DNA of 61,859 nucleotides from an uncultured Desulfovibrio sp. (GCA_913060505.1 CAJXRQ010000021.1:1-61859); one strand, 5' to 3'; shown: positions 18,226 to 27,984, counted from the stretch's first letter. Program-made: numbers and translations. Notes: a model not told the origin generated them from the sequence alone.

Positions 18226-19542
18226 ATGGATCTGAACACTTTTTTCGAAAATGAGGTCAAACCGGCTCTCGGCTGCACCGAGCCGGGCGCCGTGGCCTTG
18301 GCCGCCAGTGCAGGAGCCCGACATCTGGCAGGACCGCCACGGCACATCCATCTACGCCTGTCCGCCAACATCTATAAAAATGGACAGTCAGTAGGCATCC
18401 CGGGAACTCCGGGACTCAAAGGCAATCTGCTGGCAGCGGCCCTGGGGGCCTTGGGCGGCGACCCGGAGAAAGGTTTGCTTTCCCTTGAGGAAATAACAGA
18501 AGAGGCAATTTCCCAGGCAACAGACATGCTCGAAACAGGCTGCCTGACGCAGGAGGTTGTGCAGGATTGCCCCAACGTCTATGCCGAAGTGGAAATGATA
18601 CGCCAGGGCGAGAGCGTCACCGCAGTGGTGGCCCATGCTCACGACCACATTGTGGAAATCAGCCGCAACCGGACCATGATCTATCAGGGGCAGGAACCGG
18701 AATCTTCCGGCGCAGGACGTGTCCCGACATATCTGGCAGACCTCGTACGCATGGATTTCGCCCAGATGTGGGATTTGGCAGGAACCATAGACAAGGATCT
18801 GGAAGCCTTCATGCTGGAAGGAGCCGAAATGAACCTCCATGTGGCCCGCAAGGGACTTGAACGTTCATGGGGACTCGGTTCCGGCTATATCACGGCATCC
18901 AACATCATGGACAACGAACTTTCATGGCAGGTCCGGGCGTGGTCCTCGGCAGCCGCCGACGTTCGCATGGACGGAGGGTGCTGGCCCGTCATGAGCAGTG
19001 CGGGCAGCGGCAACCACGGTCTGACCGCCATCATCCCCCCGGCCCTTGCCGCCAAGAGCTGGAAACGCTCGGACAGGGAACTGGCCGAAGCCTTGGCCCT
19101 TTCCCATATGGTGACCGGGGCCATCAAGGCCAAGACCGGACGTCTGACGCCTGTATGCGGCTGCTCCATAGCGGCCGGAGCCGGTGCCGCAGCCGCCCTG
19201 ACCCGCCTTGCCAAAGGTACTCCCGAACAGGCAGAACAGGCCGTGGCCTATGTTCTCTCGTCCATTTTAGGCATGATCTGCGACGGCGCCAAGGCTACTT
19301 GCGCCCTCAAGGTCGGCACAGCCGCCAGCGAAGCCTATCAGGGCATGCTTCTTGCCACAAAGGGAGGAATATTCTCGTCCCAGCAGGGCATCATCGGTCC
19401 TGATTTCCGTGAGAACGCCGCAGCCGTGGGCGAATTGTCCGGCGTGGGATTCGCAGCAGTTGACGCCGTGATCCTGCGCCTTCTAGATCGCCAGATGACA
19501 CCGCAGCCAACCCATCAAGCAGATATCCAAAACAACAACTAA
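18226..19542 (+). CDS. L-cysteine desulfidase / serine dehydratase-alpha family protein (CyuA-like)
   Basis: 438 residues from the ATG at 18226 (GAGG six bases upstream). The N-terminal PALGCTEPGAVALA and the later CGCSIAAGAGAAAA and CDGAKATCALK stretches supply the conserved cysteines thought to hold a [4Fe-4S] cluster in this family. Characterised members release sulfide and ammonia from L-cysteine to give pyruvate via 2-aminoacrylate; related members act on serine. The RidA gene 13 bp downstream would hydrolyse the aminoacrylate/imine. The preceding aminothiazoline hydrolase favours cysteine over serine. Confidence 0.85.
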   Translation: MDLNTFFENEVKPALGCTEPGAVALAASAGARHLAGPPRHIHLRLSANIYKNGQSVGIPGTPGLKGNLLAAALGALGGDPEKGLLSLEEITEEAISQATDMLETGCLTQEVVQDCPNVYAEVEMIRQGESVTAVVAHAHDHIVEISRNRTMIYQGQEPESSGAGRVPTYLADLVRMDFAQMWDLAGTIDKDLEAFMLEGAEMNLHVARKGLERSWGLGSGYITASNIMDNELSWQVRAWSSAAADVRMDGGCWPVMSSAGSGNHGLTAIIPPALAAKSWKRSDRELAEALALSHMVTGAIKAKTGRLTPVCGCSIAAGAGAAAALTRLAKGTPEQAEQAVAYVLSSILGMICDGAKATCALKVGTAASEAYQGMLLATKGGIFSSQQGIIGPDFRENAAAVGELSGVGFAAVDAVILRLLDRQMTPQPTHQADIQNNN

Positions 19543-19555
19543 CAGAGGTTTCATC

Positions 19556-19942
19556 ATGAAAGAACTTGTACGAATCGCCACGGAAAATGCTCCGGCCGCT
19601 GTCGGCCCATACTCCCAGGCCATGGCGGCCGACGGCATGCTCTACGTCAGCGGACAGTTGGGACTGGATCCCAAAACCATGACCTTGCCCGAAGGTTTTG
19701 CCGCCCAGGCCGATCAATCCCTGAAAAATCTGGATGCCATCCTGACAGAGGCGGGATGCCAAAGAACGGATATCGTCAGTGTGGATGTTTTTTTGGTGGA
19801 TATGGCCGAGTTCAAAACCCTCAACGAACTTTATGCGGACTTCATGGGCGACCACAAACCCGCCCGCGCCGCCGTTCAGGTGGCGGCACTGCCCCTTGGC
19901 GGACTTGTCGAAATCAAATGCGTTGCCCGCGTGAGTTCCTGA
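19556..19942 (+). CDS. ridA: RidA family 2-iminobutanoate/2-iminopropanoate deaminase
   Basis: 128 residues, the standard RidA length. The N-terminal PAAVGPYSQA, the YVSGQLGLDP stretch and PARAAVQVAALP (holding the key arginine) are family hallmarks. It hydrolyses reactive enamines or imines released by PLP or iron-sulfur lyases. It lies 13 bp after the desulfidase, so the pair would turn cysteine into pyruvate, ammonia and sulfide. Confidence 0.92.
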   Translation: MKELVRIATENAPAAVGPYSQAMAADGMLYVSGQLGLDPKTMTLPEGFAAQADQSLKNLDAILTEAGCQRTDIVSVDVFLVDMAEFKTLNELYADFMGDHKPARAAVQVAALPLGGLVEIKCVARVSS

Positions 19943-19966
19943 CTTGCAACAACTACCGCTGAACAC

Positions 19967-20004
19967 AAGAAACAGCCCGGAGATCCTCTGCCGGGCTGTT
20001 TCTT
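19967..20004. terminator. Bidirectional terminator between ridA and fliD
   Basis: A perfect 14-bp stem (AAGAAACAGCCCGG / CCGGGCTGTTTCTT, 10-base loop) lies between convergent genes, with T-rich ends in both directions. Confidence 0.88.
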
Positions 20005-20058
20005 TATGGTTGGGCTTACAGTTTTCGCCACGCTCCCACAGCTGAAAAAACCAAAATC

Positions 20059-21837
20059 TCATTGCTGGTTCAACTTGGCTATCTGCTTGGTCAATGCCTG
20101 CTGTTTCTTCTGATATTTACCAAGCAGGGTATCAAGTCTGGAAAACTTCAATTTGTAGCGACGCTCCTTGGCCGCCAAGCGCTTTGTTTCCGCGTCGATC
20201 TTCTTGTCAATATTGCGGATGATCCTCTTGTAGTTCTTATCGATAACCGAGAGTGTGCCCGAAGATGAAGCGGTCAATTCTGCGACCTTGTCCAGCATCT
20301 CGTGGACCTTTCCCTGTTTAATGCGAATCAGGCCATTGTAGGTTCCGTCCTTCTGGTTGGTAACATCCAAACTCAGGCCCACGGCTTCAGTACCGCTCTT
20401 GCCGGTTATACTCCAGCCGCTGATGTTTGCAGGTTCTCCATTGATGGTGGCGGAAGTTATCACTCCTCCCGCAACGGTATAGGAAACATTATGCTCACCC
20501 GCCCGGGTCGTCCCCTTGATGGAACTCGTCGCAGTGAAATCCGTGGAGGAGGACTCCAGTTCATTATCCGCAGTGAACAACCGCACCACACCCTTGGCGT
20601 CCTTCTTCAACGCTTTTTCAAGTTTATCCTTGTCCAGCTTCAGCAAACCATATGTTGCCGACCCCTTGTTGGCATCCGTTCCGATGCCCAACGAAGCCAG
20701 GGAGGTAAACGGGTCTTCTCCCGTCCCGTTTGTCAGGTTCGCAAACCCCAATCCCGTAGAGGCAACAAGTTGCTTCAATCCCTGGGAGACCATCTCAACA
20801 CCATAGTTACCGGTGAGAATGGAACCTTTTACGCTTGCAATACTGATATTGGTATTGCCGGATGAAGAACTGCTGCTTGAGCTTGAAGAACTGCTGCTTG
20901 AGCTTGAAGAGCTGCTGTCATTCGTGGTGGCTTTTCCAACCTTGGTTAATCTCTGAATCTGCGTACGAATTTCATTGACGCCCGCCACGAACTTTTCGAT
21001 CATTTCCACGGTAGTGCCATCGTCCTGCGTAACAGTAACTTCCACGGTGGTGCCGGGAGCCGCGGATTTAAGGCTCAGACTCAGGCCCTCAATAGCGTCA
21101 CTCACGGTATTGGAATTCCGATGCAGCCAGTCGTTTGCACCGGGCGGAAAACCGTCCACCTTGAACAGTGCGTCCTGCGCTTTTTGAAGCTGCGTAAAGT
21201 TGCCTACAGCCAAGCCCGGAATATTGGTATTCGACAGCACGATGGAATGTTCCTCCCCCAATTCCAGACCTTGCAACTGGAAATGATAGTCCGTGCCGTC
21301 AAAAAGCATCCTCCCGGCCACTTTTCCCTTCAGATCGCCATGGCTGTTGATTATGTTAGTGAACTGCTTGAGAGTCGTGTTTTTGGGGATGTTGACCGTG
21401 GTGGATTTTCCCGCATAGGAAAAAGTGAACGTTGAATTGGAGGTACAAATGACCGTATCCTGACTGGCATAGCCAAACGCGGAGTTGGTCCAGTTGTCAC
21501 CGGTAGCCAACTGTTTCACTTCCACCTGGTGGCTGCCGAAATCCGCATCACCGTCTGCGGATACGCCGACCACGCTCTGGTTCGACGAGCTGACCTTTCT
21601 GCCCAGCATCTCCTTTCGCGTATCCATCTTTTCCAACAACGTCTGAAGCCCCAGGACTTTCGTATTCAGCTTCTGCAACTCCTTGGATTTTTGTTCCCAG
21701 GTCTTTTTCCAGCTCTCCATGCGCCGCTTGCTGTACCCCTCAACTTTCATGAGGCCCTTGATAAGCGTACTGAAGTCAGTTCCGCTGCCAAGTCCTGCAA
21801 AACTGATATTTCCCGACCAGTATGACGAGCCACTCAT
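20059..21837 (-). CDS. fliD: Flagellar filament cap protein FliD (hook-associated protein 2)
   Basis: 592 residues. The N terminus (FAGLGSGTDFSTLIKGLM) and the C-terminal coiled coil of about 80 residues, with a LDTLLGKYQKKQQALTKQIA-type end, are classic FliD. It caps the growing filament outside the cell. Around residues 306-326 a run of about 19 serines is encoded by a 21-bp DNA repeat, inside the otherwise normal central domain. It is the last gene of the leftward flgD-E-K-L-fliD series and lies 9 bp after flgL. Confidence 0.93.
   Translation of the reverse strand: MSGSSYWSGNISFAGLGSGTDFSTLIKGLMKVEGYSKRRMESWKKTWEQKSKELQKLNTKVLGLQTLLEKMDTRKEMLGRKVSSSNQSVVGVSADGDADFGSHQVEVKQLATGDNWTNSAFGYASQDTVICTSNSTFTFSYAGKSTTVNIPKNTTLKQFTNIINSHGDLKGKVAGRMLFDGTDYHFQLQGLELGEEHSIVLSNTNIPGLAVGNFTQLQKAQDALFKVDGFPPGANDWLHRNSNTVSDAIEGLSLSLKSAAPGTTVEVTVTQDDGTTVEMIEKFVAGVNEIRTQIQRLTKVGKATTNDSSSSSSSSSSSSSSSSSSSGNTNISIASVKGSILTGNYGVEMVSQGLKQLVASTGLGFANLTNGTGEDPFTSLASLGIGTDANKGSATYGLLKLDKDKLEKALKKDAKGVVRLFTADNELESSSTDFTATSSIKGTTRAGEHNVSYTVAGGVITSATINGEPANISGWSITGKSGTEAVGLSLDVTNQKDGTYNGLIRIKQGKVHEMLDKVAELTASSSGTLSVIDKNYKRIIRNIDKKIDAETKRLAAKERRYKLKFSRLDTLLGKYQKKQQALTKQIAKLNQQ
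20865..20923 (-). repeat. 21-bp tandem repeat encoding a poly-serine tract in FliD
   Basis: About 2.5 copies of a 21-bp unit (TCT TCA AGC TCA AGC AGC AGT, read on the minus strand) code only for serine. Mixed serine codons with a preserved 21-bp period point to duplication, so the length may vary between strains. Confidence 0.8.
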
Positions 21838-21846
21838 AACAACCTC

Positions 21847-23343
21847 CTAGAAAAGACTCATCTCGTTGAGTTCAAGAATGATCTGATTGGTTTTGATTAC
21901 GCTGGAATAAATGTATTTCTGTTTATTCAGATCGGACAAAAGCGTGGCGACGTCCGCGTCTTCGATATTGGACAGATAGGTCTTGTTATTGGCCGCGCGC
22001 GCATCAAGGGCGTTAAGTACAAAATCGGTCAGGTTTACCCGCGCACCGATGGTTCCGTTGACGCTGGCCACGTGTGAATGGCTGGACTTCAGTTTGTCCA
22101 GACAATTGCCGATATTCTTGACGTCATTGGTTTCCACGTATCCGATAAGCTCGCCAACAGTCTCAAAGAGGTTCTGCTCCGGCTTGTCGGCCATGACCCT
22201 GGATGGAATCGTTTCCCCGGGCTTGCGGTAAAGGCCTCCGAACACGTCCTTGCCCACACTGTTTACGGTGACCGACTGGGTTCTTGAAATGGAAAAACGG
22301 ATATCTGCGGTGTTGGGCGTAATCATGAACTGGTTGCCCGAAGAAAACGTGTTGGCTCCGGCATTGGAGGAAAGAATCAACGTTCCGCCCGGAATGTTCA
22401 GCCGGGCGTTGCTGCTGACGTTGCCGCTGGTCCACGAAGAACCTCCGTCCAGGCTGTACGAATAGGATACCGGACCGGGTATGGTGCCGCTGTTGTCCAC
22501 CCGTACCACCACGTTCTGGTTGAAATGACCGAGGGTGGAAGTAAGCAGTTGCGATCCGTTCAGGCTTTTGGTTGTAACACCGTCCGAATCGTCCCCATTG
22601 TATATGACGGCCGGGCGTACGTTAATCCGAGTCCCGCCGTCAGTATCCTGATCCTTGACCGTGATGCCGTTTTTGAGCGTTATGGTGGCTCCGTCCACGG
22701 TCAACTTGCGCTGTCCTGCGGGCAGGGTTCCGTTCTTCCATGTTTTGCCGCCATCCGAGCTGTATCGATAGTTGAGATCAGCACTGCCTCCGACGGTGCC
22801 GTTGGAGAGGAAATCAACGGAAATCGTATGCGGAGCCTTGCCGGTAACCGTTTCCACGGCACTATCATCCAGATCCTTGTCGCGCACAGTGGCGCCGAGA
22901 ATCTCGTCAAACGCCGTGGCATCAACCTTGTGCCCGGCGAAAATGCTCTTCCCGTTGAAACGGGTGTTCGCCTGATTGATAAGCGTCCCCATCAATTGAC
23001 GTATCTGTTTGGCAATAGCGGCTCGCTGGTCATCAGTGTAAGTGGCGGTGGATGCCTGCTGCGCCAGCTCCTTGATCTTGGAAATCGTGGAGCTCACTTC
23101 CCCAAGCATCTTGTCTCCCAGTTCAAGCCACCCCTGCGCTGTCTTCACGTTCGTCAAAAAATGCTCGATGGAACCGTTCCGGGCGTGCAGATCCAACGCT
23201 GTTGCCATTCCCGCAGGGTTGTCTGACGGTAACAGCAGTTTCTTTTGCGAGGTGTCCATTTCCGACAACCGCATAACCTCACTGAGGCTCCGGTTCATGT
23301 TATCCGTGGTGGAGCCATAAATCATGTTCTCGCTGATGCGCAT
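21847..23343 (-). CDS. flgL: Flagellar hook-filament junction protein FlgL
   Basis: 498 residues, longer than the roughly 300 of enteric FlgL. The N terminus (MRISENMIYGS, then LLLPSDNPAG) and the C-terminal helices (SNIEDADVATLLSDLNKQK) are canonical. The extra length is a central insert of two related beta-rich segments, each starting with an Asp-box-like motif (SSDGGKTW about residue 200; SLDGGSSW about residue 302). It joins FlgK to the filament. It lies 9 bp after flgK. Confidence 0.92.
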   Translation of the reverse strand: MRISENMIYGSTTDNMNRSLSEVMRLSEMDTSQKKLLLPSDNPAGMATALDLHARNGSIEHFLTNVKTAQGWLELGDKMLGEVSSTISKIKELAQQASTATYTDDQRAAIAKQIRQLMGTLINQANTRFNGKSIFAGHKVDATAFDEILGATVRDKDLDDSAVETVTGKAPHTISVDFLSNGTVGGSADLNYRYSSDGGKTWKNGTLPAGQRKLTVDGATITLKNGITVKDQDTDGGTRINVRPAVIYNGDDSDGVTTKSLNGSQLLTSTLGHFNQNVVVRVDNSGTIPGPVSYSYSLDGGSSWTSGNVSSNARLNIPGGTLILSSNAGANTFSSGNQFMITPNTADIRFSISRTQSVTVNSVGKDVFGGLYRKPGETIPSRVMADKPEQNLFETVGELIGYVETNDVKNIGNCLDKLKSSHSHVASVNGTIGARVNLTDFVLNALDARAANNKTYLSNIEDADVATLLSDLNKQKYIYSSVIKTNQIILELNEMSLF

Positions 23344-23352
23344 GGCGGCCTC

Positions 23353-25431
23353 CTATTTCAAAGCCAACAGGGTGTCATACATATCGTTGGCTATCTGGAT
23401 CATCTTGGATGCGTTCTGATAGTTCTGCTGCGCCTGTTTCATCCTGATCATTTCTTCCTTGATGTTCACCCCGCCCACGGACTCCTGCTGTTCGTCCAGA
23501 TATTTGAGTTGTGCCTTGGTGGAGACCCGGGAACTGTCTGCCGCAGCCGCATCCGCACCAACGGAAGCCACCAGATCGCTCAGGTAATGCTGGAAGGTAG
23601 AAGAAGTCGAATCACCTTCCATGAAAAAGGGAACCTTCTTGTCTTCCAGGGCAGCCAGCACTTTGGCGACGGTGTTATCCCCTTCGTTCACCTCTCCCGC
23701 CCCATTCACGTGTCCGGCGCAGATGTAGTCATTGTCTGCCTTGACCATGGGATTGAGCTTGATGTCGTCCGCTCCTGAGCCACTGACAAAGGTGTTCACC
23801 CCCAAACCGGCCAACAATCCGGATGTGTCACCGGCAAAGGAAAAGGACATGCCTGATGCCGCACTGAGCTGGAGCTTGCCGTTGTCTATGCTGGCGGTCA
23901 CCTGTCCGGGGAAACTGGCGTTAATGGCATCTCGAACGTCTTCAAGGGAGTGTTGGGCAGGATCAAAGGAAGCAATGCCCGGCGGATTGATGGAAGAAAA
24001 ATCGATGGATTTGTTGACCACGTTGTCGCCGGTGGAAGAGTTGTAGACGGCGATACTGAAATTTCCGGCCTTGATCCTGTCCGCAAAGGGCAACTTGCTA
24101 TCCGCTATGGGAACATTCGTCTTTTCTGCCTGGTATGTTCCAAGCAAACTGGTGAAGTGCTTTCGCCCCGCTCCCTGGGAATGAGCGTAGTTGACTTCCC
24201 AGATCAGGCTCTTCGCAAAGGCGTCTATTTTCTTGGAGTAGGAGCCTATGTACTTGTCCCGGGCCTTGAGCAATCCCGCCAGAGACCCGCCCCCCAAACG
24301 GTCCAGACTGTCGCCCCGCGGAGTTATGTCCTCGGATGAGGAACTGTTCTTGTACCAGTAAAGATTGGACTTGGGCTTGACCACGAACTTGTCGCCCTTG
24401 CCAAGATTGGTCGTGGCCGGAGAGGTCGAATCGTTGGCGGAACCGAACCAGATTTCAATACCGTCGACCTTGATCCTGTTGCTGTTGCCGTCAGCCGTAA
24501 AAACCTTTTCCGTGCCGTCAGAATTCTTGAGCCACGTTTTCCCGCCGTCGGTGGAAACCCTGAATTTGGCGGCCCCGCCACTGCCGTCCGTCGGACCGCC
24601 ACTGATGCATTCCACGGTGTACTCATGGTTGCTGCTTCCCTTGAAATACAGACTGTCCTTGAAGGAAGATCCGTCAAGAACACTGTTGATAACCTTGGGG
24701 TCTTCGAACTTGAGTTCATAGGACGAAGTGCCGCTGACCAGGGTTTGCCCCGTACGCAGCATGACCTCCATCTGGTTGTTGGACTTTTCCGAGGTGCGGA
24801 TGTCGACGATCTTGGAAAGCTTGCCCAGTAGCAGATCCCGCTCATCCTTGAGTTCATCGACATTCAAACCTTGCGTGATATCGCGGTTGATGGCGGCAAG
24901 GCGCTTCATGATACTGTTGGCCTTGGCCGTTTCCTGAGCAATGCTCTTTTCAATCATGCGGGTTTGGCTCTGCATGTCCTCATACCTGCTTCGGATCATT
25001 TTGAAGAAGGTCTCGGACTTGCCCAACAGGCTGGTACGGGTGGCCGGAGTATCCGGGTCTTCACACAGTTTTTGCCAGTCTCCCCAGAAATCCATCATGG
25101 CTTTGGTCAGCCCTTTCGAGTCGCTATCCTTGAAAAGGTTGTCCATGGCCGAGAGGTTGCCGTTCAAGGCCTCCCACATGGAATTATCCCCGCCTTTCTG
25201 ACGTTGTTGGGCGGCCAGAAAATTGTCGAACCTGCGACAAAGGCTTTGAACGTCCACGCCCGTCCCGATTTCGTAACCACCTTCATTGATGTAGGGCATG
25301 GCCTCGTTGTTCACGGTTCTGCGCCGATATCCCGGGGTAGACGCATTGGCCACATTCTGCCCGTACACATTGATGGATATCTGCGAGCTATAAAGGAGGC
25401 TGCTGCCGATGGCATACATATTCTTGAGCAT
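23353..25431 (-). CDS. flgK: Flagellar hook-filament junction protein FlgK
   Basis: 692 residues, above the usual about 550. The N terminus SLLYSSQISINVYGQNVANASTPGYRRR is the conserved rod/hook signature and the C-terminal NYQNASKMIQIANDMYDTLLAL is typical of FlgK. A central insert has an STDGGKTW motif near residue 295 and resembles the inserts in FlgL. It forms the first junction ring on the hook. Confidence 0.93.
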   Translation of the reverse strand: MLKNMYAIGSSLLYSSQISINVYGQNVANASTPGYRRRTVNNEAMPYINEGGYEIGTGVDVQSLCRRFDNFLAAQQRQKGGDNSMWEALNGNLSAMDNLFKDSDSKGLTKAMMDFWGDWQKLCEDPDTPATRTSLLGKSETFFKMIRSRYEDMQSQTRMIEKSIAQETAKANSIMKRLAAINRDITQGLNVDELKDERDLLLGKLSKIVDIRTSEKSNNQMEVMLRTGQTLVSGTSSYELKFEDPKVINSVLDGSSFKDSLYFKGSSNHEYTVECISGGPTDGSGGAAKFRVSTDGGKTWLKNSDGTEKVFTADGNSNRIKVDGIEIWFGSANDSTSPATTNLGKGDKFVVKPKSNLYWYKNSSSSEDITPRGDSLDRLGGGSLAGLLKARDKYIGSYSKKIDAFAKSLIWEVNYAHSQGAGRKHFTSLLGTYQAEKTNVPIADSKLPFADRIKAGNFSIAVYNSSTGDNVVNKSIDFSSINPPGIASFDPAQHSLEDVRDAINASFPGQVTASIDNGKLQLSAASGMSFSFAGDTSGLLAGLGVNTFVSGSGADDIKLNPMVKADNDYICAGHVNGAGEVNEGDNTVAKVLAALEDKKVPFFMEGDSTSSTFQHYLSDLVASVGADAAAADSSRVSTKAQLKYLDEQQESVGGVNIKEEMIRMKQAQQNYQNASKMIQIANDMYDTLLALK

Positions 25432-25484
25432 GACGTTCTCCCGGTGCCTTCCTAACCTCCATGTCGGGAAGGCATTGATGAGGA

Positions 25485-27077
25485 TTAGCGCTTCAGGGCA
25501 ATCACTTCAGAAAGCATGGAATCCGAAGTGGTGATCACCTTGCTGTTAGCCTGGAAAGCGCGTTGAGTGGTGATGAGTTTGACCATTTGGCGTCCGGAAT
25601 CGACATTGGATTGTTCCACCGCGTTCGAATGGATTTTGCCAAGTCCGCCGGTATTGGCTATTCCGGTCAGAGCAGATCCGGATTCCCGTGTCTCGGAGAA
25701 CAGATTGCTACCCTCTCTTCGAAGCCCGTCGCGGCTGGAGAACTTGGCCAGGGTCAGCACATAGAGATCAAGCACCTGTCCATTGGAATAGTGTCCGGTA
25801 ATGACCCCGTCCGAGTTGATGGAAACGTTCTGCAGGAACCCGGAAGCATAGCCGTCCTGTTGCGCCGAGTGTCTGGATGAGGAGGATTCGTGGGAAGTCA
25901 CTGCGGACGAGGAATATTCCGGATCATTGAAGTTGAACAACCCCGCGGTGGTGTTGCCCAGACTCGCAGCCGTGGTACCTGCACCCGCCGTCCAGCCGGT
26001 GCCCGAAGAGCTCTTGTTTCTAATCCCGAAATCCAGCTCGATGGGATTGGCCTTGCCGCTGGTGGGTATGCTGGCGTTGCTTGCGCCGAGGAAGTTGGCA
26101 GTGAGTTGCGGGTACCCGTTGGCCGAGAAGGTCGCCGGAGTCCAGTTGTTCAATCCGCGCAGGTTGCCGGTGGCGGTGCTGCTCAACGTAAAGGCGGTCA
26201 TGCCTTCAAGCTTGCCGCCCACACCAAAGGTCATGGTACCGGCCATGAGCATGCCTGCGGCCGAAGTCTTGTTGATCTTGGTACCGTTAATGGTCCTGCC
26301 ATCTTCGGAGGGCGGCACGGTGACCGTGTATTCCCACATGGTCTTTCCACCGGCGCCGCTGGCCACGGGATTGCCCACTTTGTCGAAATGCACGGTCAGA
26401 TCATGTGCACCGCCGTTCTCGTCATAAACTTTGATGGTGGTTGAAAACGAATATTTGGTATCGGGCATCGGCGGGTCATTCTGGCCGTTCCATTGGGAGA
26501 ACATGGCAAAGAACGGGTTGGCGCTGTCCGACGATTTGTCTTCAGCCTTGGCGTTCAGGTTGAGCGCAAAACTGACCTTGCTGGTCGCCTGGGGCGGGGA
26601 CTGGAACCGGTCCAACTTGATATCGACCGGCGACCCCACGACATCCGCCTTGCCCCCGGTGGAACCATCGGCAGATTTCCAGCCTTGCACTATTTTGCCG
26701 GAGCTATCGACAAGTACACCGTCATTGTTGAAGACAAAATTTCCTGCACGGGTGTAATAGTACTTGTCCGGGTAATTCTGGTCGCGAACCTGAAAATACC
26801 CGCGGCCGCCGATAGCCACGTTGGTGGCAGTATTTGTGGTTTCATACGGCCCTTGCTTGAAGTCGGTCATGATGGCTGCCACGGATGCGCCGTGCCCGAT
26901 CTGGCTCACGCCGTTAGCCGTTGAAATGGTGCTGTAAAAGATGTCCTCGAAGTCGGCACGTTGGCTCTTGAAGCCATACGTATTCGTATTGGCAAGGTTG
27001 TTGCCGATAACGGACATGGCAGACATCTGGGCGTTGAGACCGGATATTCCGCAATACAAAGATCCTCTGAGACTCAT
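25485..27077 (-). CDS. flgE: Flagellar hook protein FlgE
   Basis: 530 residues. The N terminus (SLYCGISGLNAQMSAMSVIGNNLANTNTYGFKS-type stretch) and the C terminus (SNVDSGRQMVKLITTQRAFQ) are the flagellar rod-hook signatures. The central variable domain is serine/threonine/glycine rich. It builds the hook under the FlgD cap encoded just upstream (30 bp). Confidence 0.93.
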   Translation of the reverse strand: MSLRGSLYCGISGLNAQMSAMSVIGNNLANTNTYGFKSQRADFEDIFYSTISTANGVSQIGHGASVAAIMTDFKQGPYETTNTATNVAIGGRGYFQVRDQNYPDKYYYTRAGNFVFNNDGVLVDSSGKIVQGWKSADGSTGGKADVVGSPVDIKLDRFQSPPQATSKVSFALNLNAKAEDKSSDSANPFFAMFSQWNGQNDPPMPDTKYSFSTTIKVYDENGGAHDLTVHFDKVGNPVASGAGGKTMWEYTVTVPPSEDGRTINGTKINKTSAAGMLMAGTMTFGVGGKLEGMTAFTLSSTATGNLRGLNNWTPATFSANGYPQLTANFLGASNASIPTSGKANPIELDFGIRNKSSSGTGWTAGAGTTAASLGNTTAGLFNFNDPEYSSSAVTSHESSSSRHSAQQDGYASGFLQNVSINSDGVITGHYSNGQVLDLYVLTLAKFSSRDGLRREGSNLFSETRESGSALTGIANTGGLGKIHSNAVEQSNVDSGRQMVKLITTQRAFQANSKVITTSDSMLSEVIALKR

Positions 27078-27107
27078 GGCAAAGCTCCTTTTTCTGCTGA
27101 TCGCGGC

Positions 27108-27797
27108 CTAATTGGTCGAACCCGAATAGATCTTCCAGACACTGGAGTAAGCGACCTTGCGGCCATCTTTGAGCTCCAGCATCTGCTTGCCGTTTTCCAT
27201 GACAACGGCCTTGACCTTGCCCTCGACCTGTGTCTTGACCAGATACTTCTTGCCGTCAGCGTCCTCGGCCACCACCGATATCTTGTAGATGCCGTCAGGG
27301 GCCTTGTTGCCGTCCGTGTCCTTTCCGTCCCAGGCGAACTCATGCTTGCCCGACTTGAGATCACCAAGCTTCACGGTCCTGATGATATTTCCGTCCTCGT
27401 CGTGAATGTTGACGGTGACGTTGGCCATCTTCTTGGTGATGTTCAGGTTGACCTTGGAAACCGTGTCACCTTCCTTGCTGAGCTGGTTCCCGTCCGCCAG
27501 GACCGACTTCCCTATGAGTGCAGACGCACCGGAGGTTTGCGACAGGGACAACTGCTTGGCAATATTTCCGAGTGCGGTGTTCAGGTTGGTTAATTGCTCC
27601 AGTGAGGAAAACTGCGCCAACTGGGCAGTGGAATCCTTGTTGTCCATTGGACTGAGAGGATTCTGATTCTGGAGCTGGGCGACAAAAAGTTGCAGAAAGG
27701 CATTTTTGCCCATCTTGCCCGATGACGAGCCTAACGCGTCCGTTCTTGCCTTCGGATAACCAAGGGCCGATTGAAGCTGTCCAGACGTGACTGCCAT
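27108..27797 (-). CDS. flgD: Flagellar hook capping/assembly protein FlgD
   Basis: 229 residues. The N-terminal FLQLFVAQLQNQNPLSPMDN motif is diagnostic of FlgD; the C-terminal half contains the FlgD Ig-like and Tudor-like beta region (HEFAWDGKDTDGNKAPDGIYK). It caps the hook during assembly. First gene of this flagellar series. Confidence 0.94.
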   Translation of the reverse strand: MAVTSGQLQSALGYPKARTDALGSSSGKMGKNAFLQLFVAQLQNQNPLSPMDNKDSTAQLAQFSSLEQLTNLNTALGNIAKQLSLSQTSGASALIGKSVLADGNQLSKEGDTVSKVNLNITKKMANVTVNIHDEDGNIIRTVKLGDLKSGKHEFAWDGKDTDGNKAPDGIYKISVVAEDADGKKYLVKTQVEGKVKAVVMENGKQMLELKDGRKVAYSSVWKIYSGSTN

Positions 27798-27838
27798 AGT
27801 GACCTCGCTTGTAACGGTTTACTGTTCGTGAAGCCTGA

Positions 27839-27856
27839 GGGGACATAGCTGTCCCC
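27839..27856. repeat. Short hairpin upstream of flgD
   Basis: A perfect 7-bp stem with a TAGC loop (GGGGACA / TGTCCCC) lies in the likely flgD leader. It has no T-run; function unknown. Confidence 0.35.
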
Positions 27857-27984
27857 AAAACAACATTTTCATGAGAACCGTCTGATACGAGGCCGCAGTG
27901 GACCATTGCGAAAAGCTGTGCGTTTCGCTTCAAGGCTCATCGGCCGGAAGTGAGAAGGACCGAAAGCCTGATTTGTTTTTTGTT

